Shown one piece after another: positions 29,599-37,502 of a stretch of 64,000 nucleotides of DNA. The stretch is taken from positions 496,001-560,000 of the forward strand of contig CALSQY010000001.1 in the NCBI GenBank assembly GCA_943788615.1, written 5' to 3'. The translations under genes and the position numbers were made by a program. The notes below the pieces were generated by a model. The model worked only from the letters and a program-made list of their open reading frames with translations, did no database searches and had not been told where the DNA came from. Source of the DNA: UBA4465 sp002292365. Its GTDB lineage: Bacteria > Bacteroidota > Bacteroidia > Cytophagales > Cyclobacteriaceae. Position 1 is the stretch's first letter, and each line of letters starts with the position of its first letter.

Positions 29599-32214
29599 AT
29601 GAATTTTAACAATTATACCATAAAATCTCAGGAAGCTTTAAACAAAGCTACGGATATTGCTACAACCCGAGGTCAGCAAATGATTGAGACGGGTCATTTA
29701 TTACAGGCTATTTTAGAGTCTGATGAAAATTTGATTTCATTTTTATTTAAAAAAATAGGAGTCAATCGATCTATAATTGAATTAAAACTAGACGAAATTG
29801 TCCATAAATATCCTTTGGTGAGTGGAGGTCAAGCTTATTTATCAAATCAAGCAGCACAAGCCTTAAAAAATGCAGAGGCCTGTTTAACGGATATGGAAGA
29901 TGAATATGTAGCTGTAGAGCACATTGTACTAGGAATACTTAAGGGGACAGATCCAACAGCTCAACTGCTCAAAGATTCAGGCTTCGACCACAAAATTATT
30001 TCAGCCGCTATTTTTGAGCTCAGGGGAGGACAAAAGACCCGTGACGCGCATGCTGAATCTAAATATCGCGTATTGGATCGATATGCTATTAATCTCAATG
30101 CGCTGGCCTTAAAAGGTAAAGTTGATCCGGTGATTGGACGGGATGAAGAAATCAGGAGGGTGCTGCAAATTTTGGCTAGAAGAACCAAAAATAATCCCAT
30201 TCTTTTGGGTGAATCAGGCGTTGGTAAAACTGCGATCGTGGAGGGATTAGCACAAAGAATCGTATCAGGGGATGTACCTGAGAGTCTTAAGTCCAAGGTG
30301 ATTGTTTCCCTTGATATGGGCTTATTGATTGCCGGAGCAAAATTTAAAGGAGAATTTGAAGAGCGACTCAAAGCAGTGATTAAAGAAGTAACCGATAGGG
30401 ACGGCGAGATCATCCTATTTATTGATGAAATTCATGTACTTATCGGGGCAGGGGGAGGAAATGAAGGAGCCATGGATGCCGCCAATTTATTGAAACCAGC
30501 GCTTGCGCGGGGTTCATTACATGCAATAGGGGCCACCACCTTGAATGAATATCAAAAATACATCGAGCGAGACAAAGCTTTGGAAAGAAGATTTCAATCG
30601 GTTCAAGTGGCTGAACCCAACCTTCAAGATACCATATCCATACTCCGAGGGATTAAGGACAAATATGAATTGCATCATGGGGTGCAAATCAAAGATGAGG
30701 CCATTATTTTAGCGGTTGAGCTATCCAGCAGGTACATAACTGATCGATTTTTACCCGACAAAGCCATTGATTTAATTGATGAGGCGGCTTCTAAACTGAG
30801 AATAGAAATCGATTCCCTTCCTGAGGAATTAGACGATCAGAATAGAAGAATTAGGCAGCTTGAAATTGAGCGAGAAGCCATTAGAAGAGAAAACGATCAA
30901 GCCAAAGCATTGGACTTGAGTCGTGCCATTGCAGATTTGGAAGGTAGGCGTAACGAATTAAAAGCCAAATGGGAGAATGAGAAAGGTATCATTCATGGCA
31001 TTAGAAAACAAAAAGAGGTGATTGAAAATCTTAAAATTCAAGCAGATCAAATGGAGCGTAGAGGTGAATTAGGTCGCGTAGCTGAGATTCGATACGGTAA
31101 GATCATTGAGGCTGAAAAATGGTTGAAGGGTTATCAAACTCAGCTTTTGGAGATGCAAAAAGGAGATTTCTTATTAAAAGAAGAAGTAGACGGAGCAGAT
31201 ATTTCAGAAGTAGTAGCCAAATGGACAGGGATTCCTTTGGCTAAGATGCTGCAAAGTGAAAGAGTTAAATTATTACATCTTGAAGAGGAAATAAGTAAGA
31301 GAATAGCGGGTCAGTCCGAAGCCATTGCTGCCATTGCGGATGCAGTAAGAAGAAGCAGAGCAGGCCTGCAAGATCCTAAACGACCTATTGGATCTTTTAT
31401 ATTTTTAGGAACTACAGGTGTAGGTAAGACAGAACTTGCCAAAGCATTGGCAGATTATTTATTCAATAATAACAGTTGTATGATTAGAATTGACCTGTCT
31501 GAATATCAGGAAAGCCATGCCGTCAGTAGACTGATTGGGGCACCTCCGGGTTATTTAGGTTATGATGAAGGGGGACAACTTACTGAAGCGGTAAGAAGAA
31601 AGCCCTACAGCGTCATCCTTTTGGATGAAATTGAAAAAGCCCATTCTGATGTATTCAACGTATTATTACAGGTGTTAGATGATGGTATTTTGACAGACAA
31701 TAAAGGGCGAACTGCTAATTTCAAAAATACCATCATCATCATGACGACCAACCTAGGGGCTCATTTAATTCAGGAAAACTTCGAGCGATTGGAAGCATGG
31801 AATTTTGAAGAAATAATAGCGGATACAAAGCGGCAGATATTAGATTTAACCAAAGTGTCTTTTCGCCCCGAATTTCTCAACCGAGTAGATGAAACCATCA
31901 TGTTTAGGCCCTTGACCAAAGAAAACCTGAGACAAATTGTAGGTATTCAGTTCAAAATGATCCAAAAGAGGCTGGAGGAGAACGGAATTAAGATTGAGGC
32001 AGATGAAAAAGTATTGCAGCACTTGGCTGAATTAGGATTTGATCCCCAAATGGGTGCGCGTCCATTGAAACGAATATTACAAAATGCCTTATTAAATCCA
32101 TTGTCGAAAGAAATCCTACAAGGGAATTTAAATAAAGAGGCCATCATTGGGGTGACTCTAAATGAGGACCAAAACATTGAGTTTATCAATTTAGATGATG
32201 TATCTGTATATTGA
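29599..32214 (+). CDS. clpB: ATP-dependent disaggregase ClpB
   Basis: An 871-aa Hsp100 disaggregase acting with DnaK to rescue aggregated proteins. In order: N-terminal Clp repeats (SQEALNKATDIATTRG), the first AAA+ domain with Walker A GESGVGKT near residue 202, the middle coiled coil (about 400-530, rich in Glu/Arg/Lys) that distinguishes ClpB from ClpA/ClpC, the second AAA+ domain with Walker A GTTGVGKT near 605 and Walker B VILLDEIEKAH, and the C-terminal D2-small domain (GFDPQMGARPLKR). No frame disruption is present, in contrast to its neighbours. Confidence 0.98.
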   Translation: MNFNNYTIKSQEALNKATDIATTRGQQMIETGHLLQAILESDENLISFLFKKIGVNRSIIELKLDEIVHKYPLVSGGQAYLSNQAAQALKNAEACLTDMEDEYVAVEHIVLGILKGTDPTAQLLKDSGFDHKIISAAIFELRGGQKTRDAHAESKYRVLDRYAINLNALALKGKVDPVIGRDEEIRRVLQILARRTKNNPILLGESGVGKTAIVEGLAQRIVSGDVPESLKSKVIVSLDMGLLIAGAKFKGEFEERLKAVIKEVTDRDGEIILFIDEIHVLIGAGGGNEGAMDAANLLKPALARGSLHAIGATTLNEYQKYIERDKALERRFQSVQVAEPNLQDTISILRGIKDKYELHHGVQIKDEAIILAVELSSRYITDRFLPDKAIDLIDEAASKLRIEIDSLPEELDDQNRRIRQLEIEREAIRRENDQAKALDLSRAIADLEGRRNELKAKWENEKGIIHGIRKQKEVIENLKIQADQMERRGELGRVAEIRYGKIIEAEKWLKGYQTQLLEMQKGDFLLKEEVDGADISEVVAKWTGIPLAKMLQSERVKLLHLEEEISKRIAGQSEAIAAIADAVRRSRAGLQDPKRPIGSFIFLGTTGVGKTELAKALADYLFNNNSCMIRIDLSEYQESHAVSRLIGAPPGYLGYDEGGQLTEAVRRKPYSVILLDEIEKAHSDVFNVLLQVLDDGILTDNKGRTANFKNTIIIMTTNLGAHLIQENFERLEAWNFEEIIADTKRQILDLTKVSFRPEFLNRVDETIMFRPLTKENLRQIVGIQFKMIQKRLEENGIKIEADEKVLQHLAELGFDPQMGARPLKRILQNALLNPLSKEILQGNLNKEAIIGVTLNEDQNIEFINLDDVSVY

Positions 32215-32314
32215 TTAAGGTTTATATTATCTCTTATTTGAGCGTAAATGGCGAATTTATTCATTTTTAATGTATTTCGTGAAATCTATTAGCAGAAATT
32301 AATGTTAAAGGAGC

Positions 32315-33030
32315 ATGAGAATATCCTCAATGGGATGCCGATTCGGTTGGATTAAAATCCTATTTATCCTTGCTATTTCTTGTAGTCAACAGCTACTTTA
32401 CGGTCAGGAAAAAGGGCCCTTAAAAAATAATGTTGATCACAAGATTAAAATTAATTTTGGAATAGGGATTGCGGGACAATTTTTATTATTTCATAAGAAG
32501 GATGATCGTGTGGCGATTATTATTCTTCCGAAGCACATATGAATAAAACCTATTCTGCGATGGGCCTGAGTCCAGAAATTGCGATTGAATTTTCAATTTT
32601 TTTTAGTTTAACCTATACGCTCACCTTTCGATATGGATATTTAAGAGAAATTTCTTTTGACCAAAAAATCAAGACATTTTATCACGACCAACAATGGGCC
32701 ATTTTTAATAGGCTCAATGAACGCAATCAGCTCGGAGTAGGATTGTCTATTCTTAACACAAGTAAAGGCTTTGTCGGTAGGCTGATAGAAGTTTATGAAG
32801 ATGGAAATTTTTTTCAAGATGACTATATGGATTTACAGTTTATGGCCTTTGCTTTAATCTATAAACGCTCTTTGTATTTCGATCAACTAGATTATGAACT
32901 GAAAGCTCTGATCGTTCCTAACGCGGGGATTTCTTTCATTCCCGCAGTGAAGCAATCTTTTATCTTTGGTTTTGCTTTAAGGTATAGTCTTCAAAAAAAA
33001 ATCAATCCAAGGCAGCCAATACTTTACTGA
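32315..33030 (+). pseudogene. Secreted outer-membrane-type protein, frameshifted
   Basis: Two overlapping frames join into about 238 aa: a signal peptide (FILAISCSQQLLYGQ) and alternating hydrophobic/aromatic strands such as FSLTYTLTFRYGYLREISF and FIFGFALRYSLQKK, typical of a small outer-membrane beta-barrel. The frame breaks near 32520; one missing base would give AI-YSSEAHMNKTYSAMG. The C-terminal aromatic-rich strand supports a barrel, although the frame runs about 30 bases into the convergent glutaredoxin-like gene, perhaps through an A9 run. I do not recognise a specific family. Confidence 0.6.
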
Positions 33031-33364
33031 TTTGGGGTGCAATAAATAATTGTTGATCATTCACAACTACCACAGGGATACTGATTCCTTCAGTATGACC
33101 AGAGGCTTTTACTCTTGCTACCATTTCAAGGGCATATTGATCACTTACATCAATATCATGAAAAGTATACTCTAACCCAATAGAGTCTAATTTTGCCTTA
33201 AAATTAACGCAATGTGGGCATTGATGACTGCCGTAAACTACGATTGATTTTTGTATAACTTCAGTAACAATTTTTTCGTTGGTGGAGTTATTTTCCGGTG
33301 CGGAACTGCATTGGACCAATGTACCATTTAAGATTATTGTTAAAATTATGGATAAGATTTTCAT
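33002..33364 (-). CDS. Glutaredoxin-like lipoprotein
   Basis: A 120-aa protein with a lipoprotein signal (MKILSIILTIILNGTLVQC) and a thioredoxin/glutaredoxin fold: IVVYGSHQCPHCVNFKAKLDSIG with a CPHC redox pair near residue 50, the cis-Pro segment ISIPVVVVND near 95 and a short C-terminal helix. It would act as a thiol-disulphide or glutaredoxin-type protein at the envelope. Its 3' end overlaps the convergent barrel-type gene. Partner and substrate are unknown. Confidence 0.8.
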   Translation of the reverse strand: MKILSIILTIILNGTLVQCSSAPENNSTNEKIVTEVIQKSIVVYGSHQCPHCVNFKAKLDSIGLEYTFHDIDVSDQYALEMVARVKASGHTEGISIPVVVVNDQQLFIAPQISKVLAALD

Positions 33365-33500
33365 ATTATTGAGATTTTTTAAATTAAAGTGTTGATTCTT
33401 AAATAAAAGCGATGCCTTCTTTCAGTAGTTTGTTATAGGTAATCAAATTAAAACTATATGAGAAGGGTGCTCGGTGCGCTCCTCCAGTTATTTTTTTTAT

Positions 33501-33530
33501 GACCTACAAACTTCACACTCAGGATCATTA
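33501..33530 (+). repeat. Imperfect direct repeat, left copy
   Basis: GACCTACAAACTTCACACTC followed by AGGATCATTA. It matches 35679-35707 with a few differences. The two copies bracket the three-gene segment 33.6-35.7 kb. Confidence 0.6.
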
Positions 33531-33539
33531 ATGTCGCAG

Positions 33540-33567
33540 CTCCTTCTGAGGTATGGTGTCTCAGGAG
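33540..33567 (+). terminator. Hairpin plus T8 run just upstream of leader repeat
   Basis: CTCCTTCTGAG pairs with CTCAGGAG across a 9-base loop, with a bulge, and eight T follow. A near copy lies at 34519-34547. The T run merges into TATATT of the next gene's leader, so terminator and promoter appear joined. Confidence 0.55.
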
Positions 33568-33589
33568 TTTTTTTTATATTGCAATCTTA

Positions 33590-33611
33590 AAATTTTTATC
33601 AACCTAAACAA
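33590..33611 (+). repeat. 22-base leader repeat, copy 1
   Basis: Identical over 22 bases to 35249-35270. It ends just before the start codon at 33620. A more diverged version precedes the gene at 34601. It contains AATTTTTATCAACCTAAAC. Confidence 0.8.
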
Positions 33612-33619
33612 ATAATAAA

Positions 33620-34372
33620 ATGAAAAACTTCTTAATAATTACACTTGCCCTTTTTAGCCTTAATGCCTTTTCACAGACACGTGAAAATTGGGAATATTGG
33701 AATACTTGGGTCTATAAACCCAAAGCTGGAATGATTGAACAATTTGAAAAAGCAGCAGGGAAAAAGACCGAAAAATTTAACTCATCTAAAGATAATTTAA
33801 TTGTCACATTTAAAGTGGTTACGGGTGCCAATAGTGGTCAATACGTGAGGATGATGCCATGGCAATCTTTAGCAGATTATGATAGAGATAGGTCTGAAGA
33901 ATTGAAATATTGGAAAGAGAATGTTGCAAAATATGCTGATGCTATTGGAGGATCTCAGAGATGGGCACGAATGAAATGGGGGGATGTAAATATCAAAGAA
34001 GGAGAAGGACCTGCAAAATATCTTACTCAAACAGATTATCTCGTAAAAACAGACAGATGGGATGATTTTAGAAGGTGGCTTGAAAGAATTGGTGACATTT
34101 ACGGTGAACGAATTCCTGAGCACAGAAGAATCTTATTGACTTTGATATCTGGAGGAAATTGGAACTTAACCACTTCATTTGTTGGCTTTAACCAATATGA
34201 CAGAAAATCAAATGAGTTTGATACTACATGGGAGGAAGATTATAATGAGAAATTTGGGGCAAATTCTTGGAATTATGATCGGAAGGCTTTCCGTGAATCT
34301 ATTGAAATGATTGTTGGTCAACAAGTTCAAACTCTTGAGCTCGTTGAATCAATGCTTCCTAATATGGATTAA
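33620..34372 (+). CDS. Secreted protein of the about 245-aa paralogous family, member 1
   Basis: A 250-aa protein with a signal peptide (MKNFLIITLALFSLNAFSQ). It belongs to the same family as the genes at 59001, 61390 and 62402 and the dead copy at 58198. The match is clearest to 62402: TGANSGQYVRMMPWQSLADYDRD here, LTGPNSGKFVWLDGPMTYADLDQ there. Two similar halves each look like a ferredoxin-like alpha+beta unit, resembling NIPSNAP/ABM folds; this is an impression. The function is unknown. A strong terminator follows. Confidence 0.8.
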   Translation: MKNFLIITLALFSLNAFSQTRENWEYWNTWVYKPKAGMIEQFEKAAGKKTEKFNSSKDNLIVTFKVVTGANSGQYVRMMPWQSLADYDRDRSEELKYWKENVAKYADAIGGSQRWARMKWGDVNIKEGEGPAKYLTQTDYLVKTDRWDDFRRWLERIGDIYGERIPEHRRILLTLISGGNWNLTTSFVGFNQYDRKSNEFDTTWEEDYNEKFGANSWNYDRKAFRESIEMIVGQQVQTLELVESMLPNMD

Positions 34373-34395
34373 TTTATACCATAGAAAAAGACAAC

Positions 34396-34425
34396 AAAAA
34401 AGTCCTCTACATAGAGGACTTTTTT
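34396..34425 (+). terminator. Strong intrinsic terminator
   Basis: Perfect 13-base arms (34396-34408 and 34413-34425) around a 4-base loop. Core GTCCTCT/AGAGGAC is flanked by A6 and T6, so it works in both directions. It is 23 bases past the stop of the secreted-family gene. Confidence 0.9.
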
Positions 34426-34518
34426 GTATTATAAATTCCTGCTGTCACCTATTATAAGGAATGTCCAACATTTTAATTCGACAGCAAGTTTGGTCAAGAC
34501 TTGAATAATTTGCGTATA

Positions 34519-34547
34519 AACTCTTGGAGTGTGGTGTCTCAGGAGTT
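34519..34547 (+). terminator. Hairpin plus T run, near copy of 33540-33567
   Basis: AACTCTTGGAG pairs imperfectly with CTCAGGAGTT. The right arm, T run and TATATTGC that follow are identical to the element at 33540. It again leads directly into the leader of the next gene (34601). Confidence 0.5.
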
Positions 34548-34600
34548 TTTTTTATATTGCCAAAATAAAATTATTTATTAACCAAATAACTAGTTAAACA

Positions 34601-35092
34601 ATGAAAAATATTACTCTAACCTTATTGACGGCTATTTTAATCTCGTGTACAGAAAATCAAAATACCCAACTAACAGCTCCAGATAACCCTAATTATCTTT
34701 TTCAAGCCACATATTCTCAAGACTTTACAATGGGTAATCCAGAACTTGTTGTAAAATTTCAAAATCTGCTTAAAAATTGTCAGGAAAAAAAATTAGATAA
34801 TTTATCAAGTTACTTTACCGATGATGTTGTGTGGAGTCTTCCAGATGGGAATAGGATAGAAGGAAAAGATAGTGTAGTATATTATTTAACCGATTTTTGG
34901 TCATCTTCTGCCACAGTTACAGATTATAGTTCTGCTGTCCATTTCTGCGTAAAAACAAAAGAAGGGGAGGAATGGGTTTTAATTTGGGATAGCCAAACTA
35001 TAAATGATGTTGGAATAAGGTATCAAGAAGCTATTGCATTTGAAGGGAGTAAAATTCGCTTTATGAATACGTTTACAAAACCAAGAAAGTAA
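34601..35092 (+). CDS. NTF2/SnoaL-like lipoprotein
   Basis: A 163-aa protein with a lipoprotein signal ending LISC at residue 17. The mature part looks like an NTF2-like (SnoaL) fold: a first helix (NPELVVKFQNLLKNCQEKKLDNLSSY), then FTDDVVWSLPDGNRIEGKDSV and strands ending IAFEGSKIRFMNTFTK. Such domains form a cone-shaped pocket and act as isomerases, hydrolases or binding proteins. No catalytic residues can be assigned. Anchoring in the envelope is predicted. Confidence 0.75.
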   Translation: MKNITLTLLTAILISCTENQNTQLTAPDNPNYLFQATYSQDFTMGNPELVVKFQNLLKNCQEKKLDNLSSYFTDDVVWSLPDGNRIEGKDSVVYYLTDFWSSSATVTDYSSAVHFCVKTKEGEEWVLIWDSQTINDVGIRYQEAIAFEGSKIRFMNTFTKPRK

Positions 35093-35248
35093 TTGCCCAC
35101 TCTTAGTTCAAGAGATTAATAGTACTTGTAATTGTTTTTATAAAGAGGTGATATTGGAGGAGTTTGAGACTTATTTTGAAGTGTTAGAGAGGAGGGTATT
35201 TCATGACCTGTTGGGATGATGTTGAAGATTTTTTTATATTTATATCCT

Positions 35249-35270
35249 AAATTTTTATCAACCTAAACAA
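35249..35270 (+). repeat. 22-base leader repeat, copy 2
   Basis: Exact match to 33590-33611. It lies 8 bases before the start codon at 35279 and is preceded by a T run and TATATTT, as in copy 1. Confidence 0.8.
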
Positions 35271-35278
35271 TCAACAAA

Positions 35279-35665
35279 ATGAAAACAAATACTTGTCTTA
35301 AAATTTCATCCTTATGCTTTGTTATACTCGGCATATTTGTCTTGGTTACCCTTTGGTTAATGCCTGAGGTCTTACCATATTTTGAAAATACGGAAGCGCT
35401 AACTGCAGCGAGAGGCTGGGGAGATATAAATGGAATTATGTTTATATCATTGGGTCTTTTATGGTTCTTAGGAAGTAAAATGAAGGATAACTCTAGTAAG
35501 AAACTATTACTATTTGGTAATATAGCAATTGGGATTATTTTAATCTTAGCTGGATCATTTCATCATTTAGCAATACATTCTGGACCACCACCTCTTGTTT
35601 TTATATTGGTTACTACATCGATTATTTTCGCTTTTATTGGCTGGAGAAGAGGTAAAGATGATTAA
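35279..35665 (+). CDS. Four-helix membrane protein, unknown function
   Basis: A 128-aa protein with four hydrophobic segments (about residues 9-28, 50-66, 78-95 and 100-120) and short charged loops. The motif AARGWGDINGIMF in the first loop and GSFHHLAIHSGPPP in the third stand out; the two His may matter. I do not recognise a family. It shares its leader with the secreted-family gene at 33620, suggesting common regulation. Confidence 0.7.
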   Translation: MKTNTCLKISSLCFVILGIFVLVTLWLMPEVLPYFENTEALTAARGWGDINGIMFISLGLLWFLGSKMKDNSSKKLLLFGNIAIGIILILAGSFHHLAIHSGPPPLVFILVTTSIIFAFIGWRRGKDD

Positions 35666-35678
35666 ATAACAAAGCTAA

Positions 35679-35707
35679 GACCCACAACCTCACACTTAGG
35701 ATCATTT
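35679..35707 (+). repeat. Imperfect direct repeat, right copy
   Basis: GACCCACAACCTCACACTTA then GGATCATTT, matching 33501-33530. It begins 14 bases after the stop of the four-helix membrane protein. Confidence 0.6.
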
Positions 35708-35781
35708 GTTTTTTAAGTGGCAAAAACAAGATTTAGGATCTAAATTTAGAGATGATGAGTCCAATTAATGGATCAAGCGTC

Positions 35782-36462
35782 TCAGCTGTCCTTGGTAGTT
35801 AAAAATTCTTCCCAGGTTAATTCTACTTTTTTTAAAGTCTCATTAAGTAAATACCACATGATGACTATAAGAATAATCATCATAGGGAGTGCAATAATGG
35901 GTAAACTTAATAAGTTCATCAGTCCGAGCTCCTGATTAAAGGCTTCTGTACCTGGATCACTGACAACAATGCATGTGGCTAAGCAAAAATTAAGAAAAGA
36001 GGAAATAAAAAAAGTACCTCCTAACAGGAGTGAACTAAATTGGAATCTTGTATTAAACCATTCGTTTTCAGAGGGCGTAAGTTTTTGTCTTAGGCCCTCA
36101 ATGTTTAATGTTTCTTCAAAAAACAATTTAAGTAATGGATACTTTGTGTAAGTAGAGATAATCACAGCAACGCCAATAACACCAGGTATAAAGGCTTCTT
36201 TTACGGCAAACCAACTGGCAGAAAACTGAAATATACCTATGCCACCGCTAAGTAATACGCTAATGAGTCCCAAGACAGAAAAAAAGTTAATTTTCTTATT
36301 AAAATACAATTCTGAAAGTCCATAAAATATGGGAAAACTTAAGGCAATCAATAAACCATAAAATGAGCCAAGTGTACTTTCTGAACTGAACTTAGTCAAT
36401 ATAATCGTGGGGATGATGAGGTTACAGATGAGGTTAAAAAAGGAGGAGCTTGATTTAGTCAT
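35782..36462 (-). CDS. VC0807-family integral membrane protein
   Basis: A 226-aa protein with about six hydrophobic segments. It resembles the VC0807 family (intracellular septation A-like), with an N-terminal FFNLICNLIIPTIILTKFS and KINFFSVLGLISVLLSGGIG. The function is unknown. It stands alone on the minus strand with about 200 AT-rich bases upstream in which I see no clear promoter. Confidence 0.65.
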   Translation of the reverse strand: MTKSSSSFFNLICNLIIPTIILTKFSSESTLGSFYGLLIALSFPIFYGLSELYFNKKINFFSVLGLISVLLSGGIGIFQFSASWFAVKEAFIPGVIGVAVIISTYTKYPLLKLFFEETLNIEGLRQKLTPSENEWFNTRFQFSSLLLGGTFFISSFLNFCLATCIVVSDPGTEAFNQELGLMNLLSLPIIALPMMIILIVIMWYLLNETLKKVELTWEEFLTTKDS

Positions 36463-36661
36463 TTCGTTATTTGATACTAATTAATTCTATTAAATAATAT
36501 TTTAGACAGCTCCTTATAAGTAACCAAGAGGTCTAAAATAGTGATGATTTTAGGGGCTGGTATAAAATAAGGTACTAGGTAATTTAAAAGAAAAATGAGA
36601 AATATAATTTATCGTAATCATTAAACTTTGGGAGTCTGTCATTATTCAAAAAATTCATCAT

Positions 36662-37405
36662 TTAGAGTGCAGATCCGGGGCGTTCAAAATTTCGGATTTT
36701 TTTAAAAGTTAACACAGGGAATTTCTCAATTAAAGCATCAACTCCAATTTCTATGGCATGGGGTTTCCAATCGCTGTGATAACTGGAGGGAACGATTTGC
36801 CTTAATGGGATACCTTGACATAATAAGACATAAGCGACTATTTGAATATCTTCTAGTGATACATCTTCTCCAAATCGAAGAACATTAGCGACCTCCTTTG
36901 AATTATTAGTATATTTATTATGTACTTTAAAGCCCAGTTGAGTTAGTGTTATGGGTTGTTTAACCTTATCCTTTCGGTTGTAGTATTGAACAAGAACATC
37001 AGATCGCAATTGATTGGGGCGAAGGTTATTAATTTTGGTGTTTTTATAATTGTCAAATAAGTAATCAAAGAATATCGAATCAGCAGGAGTCATCAATATC
37101 TTCTGCTTTTTGGGTTGCTTTGTTCTCCTGTGTTCAATAGGAGTCATGGGTAAGGGAATTTCCTTGAAAGCAACATTTAGTGTATCAATTACTTTTTTTC
37201 CCTTTCCTTCCTCTTTTTTTTCCTTGATGACCAGCGTGTCATAGCGAATAGGATTTGTTGGCAAATAAATGGGTTCATTATAGGCGACCAATGTTTCCTT
37301 GGAAGGTTGAGGATCTCCCATGGAATCGATACCGAATAGTATCGCAAAGCCTGTAAAGACTATTAATAAATAAATTAGCGACCGATCAGGAAATTTTTGA
37401 TTCAT
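36662..37405 (-). CDS. Single-pass membrane protein of unknown function
   Basis: A 247-aa protein with one N-terminal membrane helix (about residues 9-27), a low-complexity linker rich in Lys/Pro (EKKEEGKGKK, RRTKQPKKQK) and a helical C-terminal domain of about 140 residues. I do not recognise the family. The orientation would place the C-terminal domain in the periplasm. A terminator separates it from secDF downstream. Confidence 0.65.
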   Translation of the reverse strand: MNQKFPDRSLIYLLIVFTGFAILFGIDSMGDPQPSKETLVAYNEPIYLPTNPIRYDTLVIKEKKEEGKGKKVIDTLNVAFKEIPLPMTPIEHRRTKQPKKQKILMTPADSIFFDYLFDNYKNTKINNLRPNQLRSDVLVQYYNRKDKVKQPITLTQLGFKVHNKYTNNSKEVANVLRFGEDVSLEDIQIVAYVLLCQGIPLRQIVPSSYHSDWKPHAIEIGVDALIEKFPVLTFKKIRNFERPGSAL

Positions 37406-37451
37406 TAAACTGTTTACTACAAGATAAAATTACGCATTATATAATTAATAG

Positions 37452-37486
37452 AAAAAAGTCAAGGTTTCCTGCGCCTTGACTTTTTT
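37452..37486. terminator. Bidirectional intrinsic terminator before secDF stop region
   Basis: Perfect 13-base arms (37452-37464, 37474-37486), core GTCAAGG/CCTTGAC, with A6 and T6 at the ends and a 9-base loop. It ends transcription from the gene at 36662-37405 on the minus strand only if read from the right; by position it lies between that gene's start and the secDF stop, so it serves secDF. Confidence 0.85.
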
Positions 37487-37502
37487 CTGTAATCAGTTTA
37501 TG

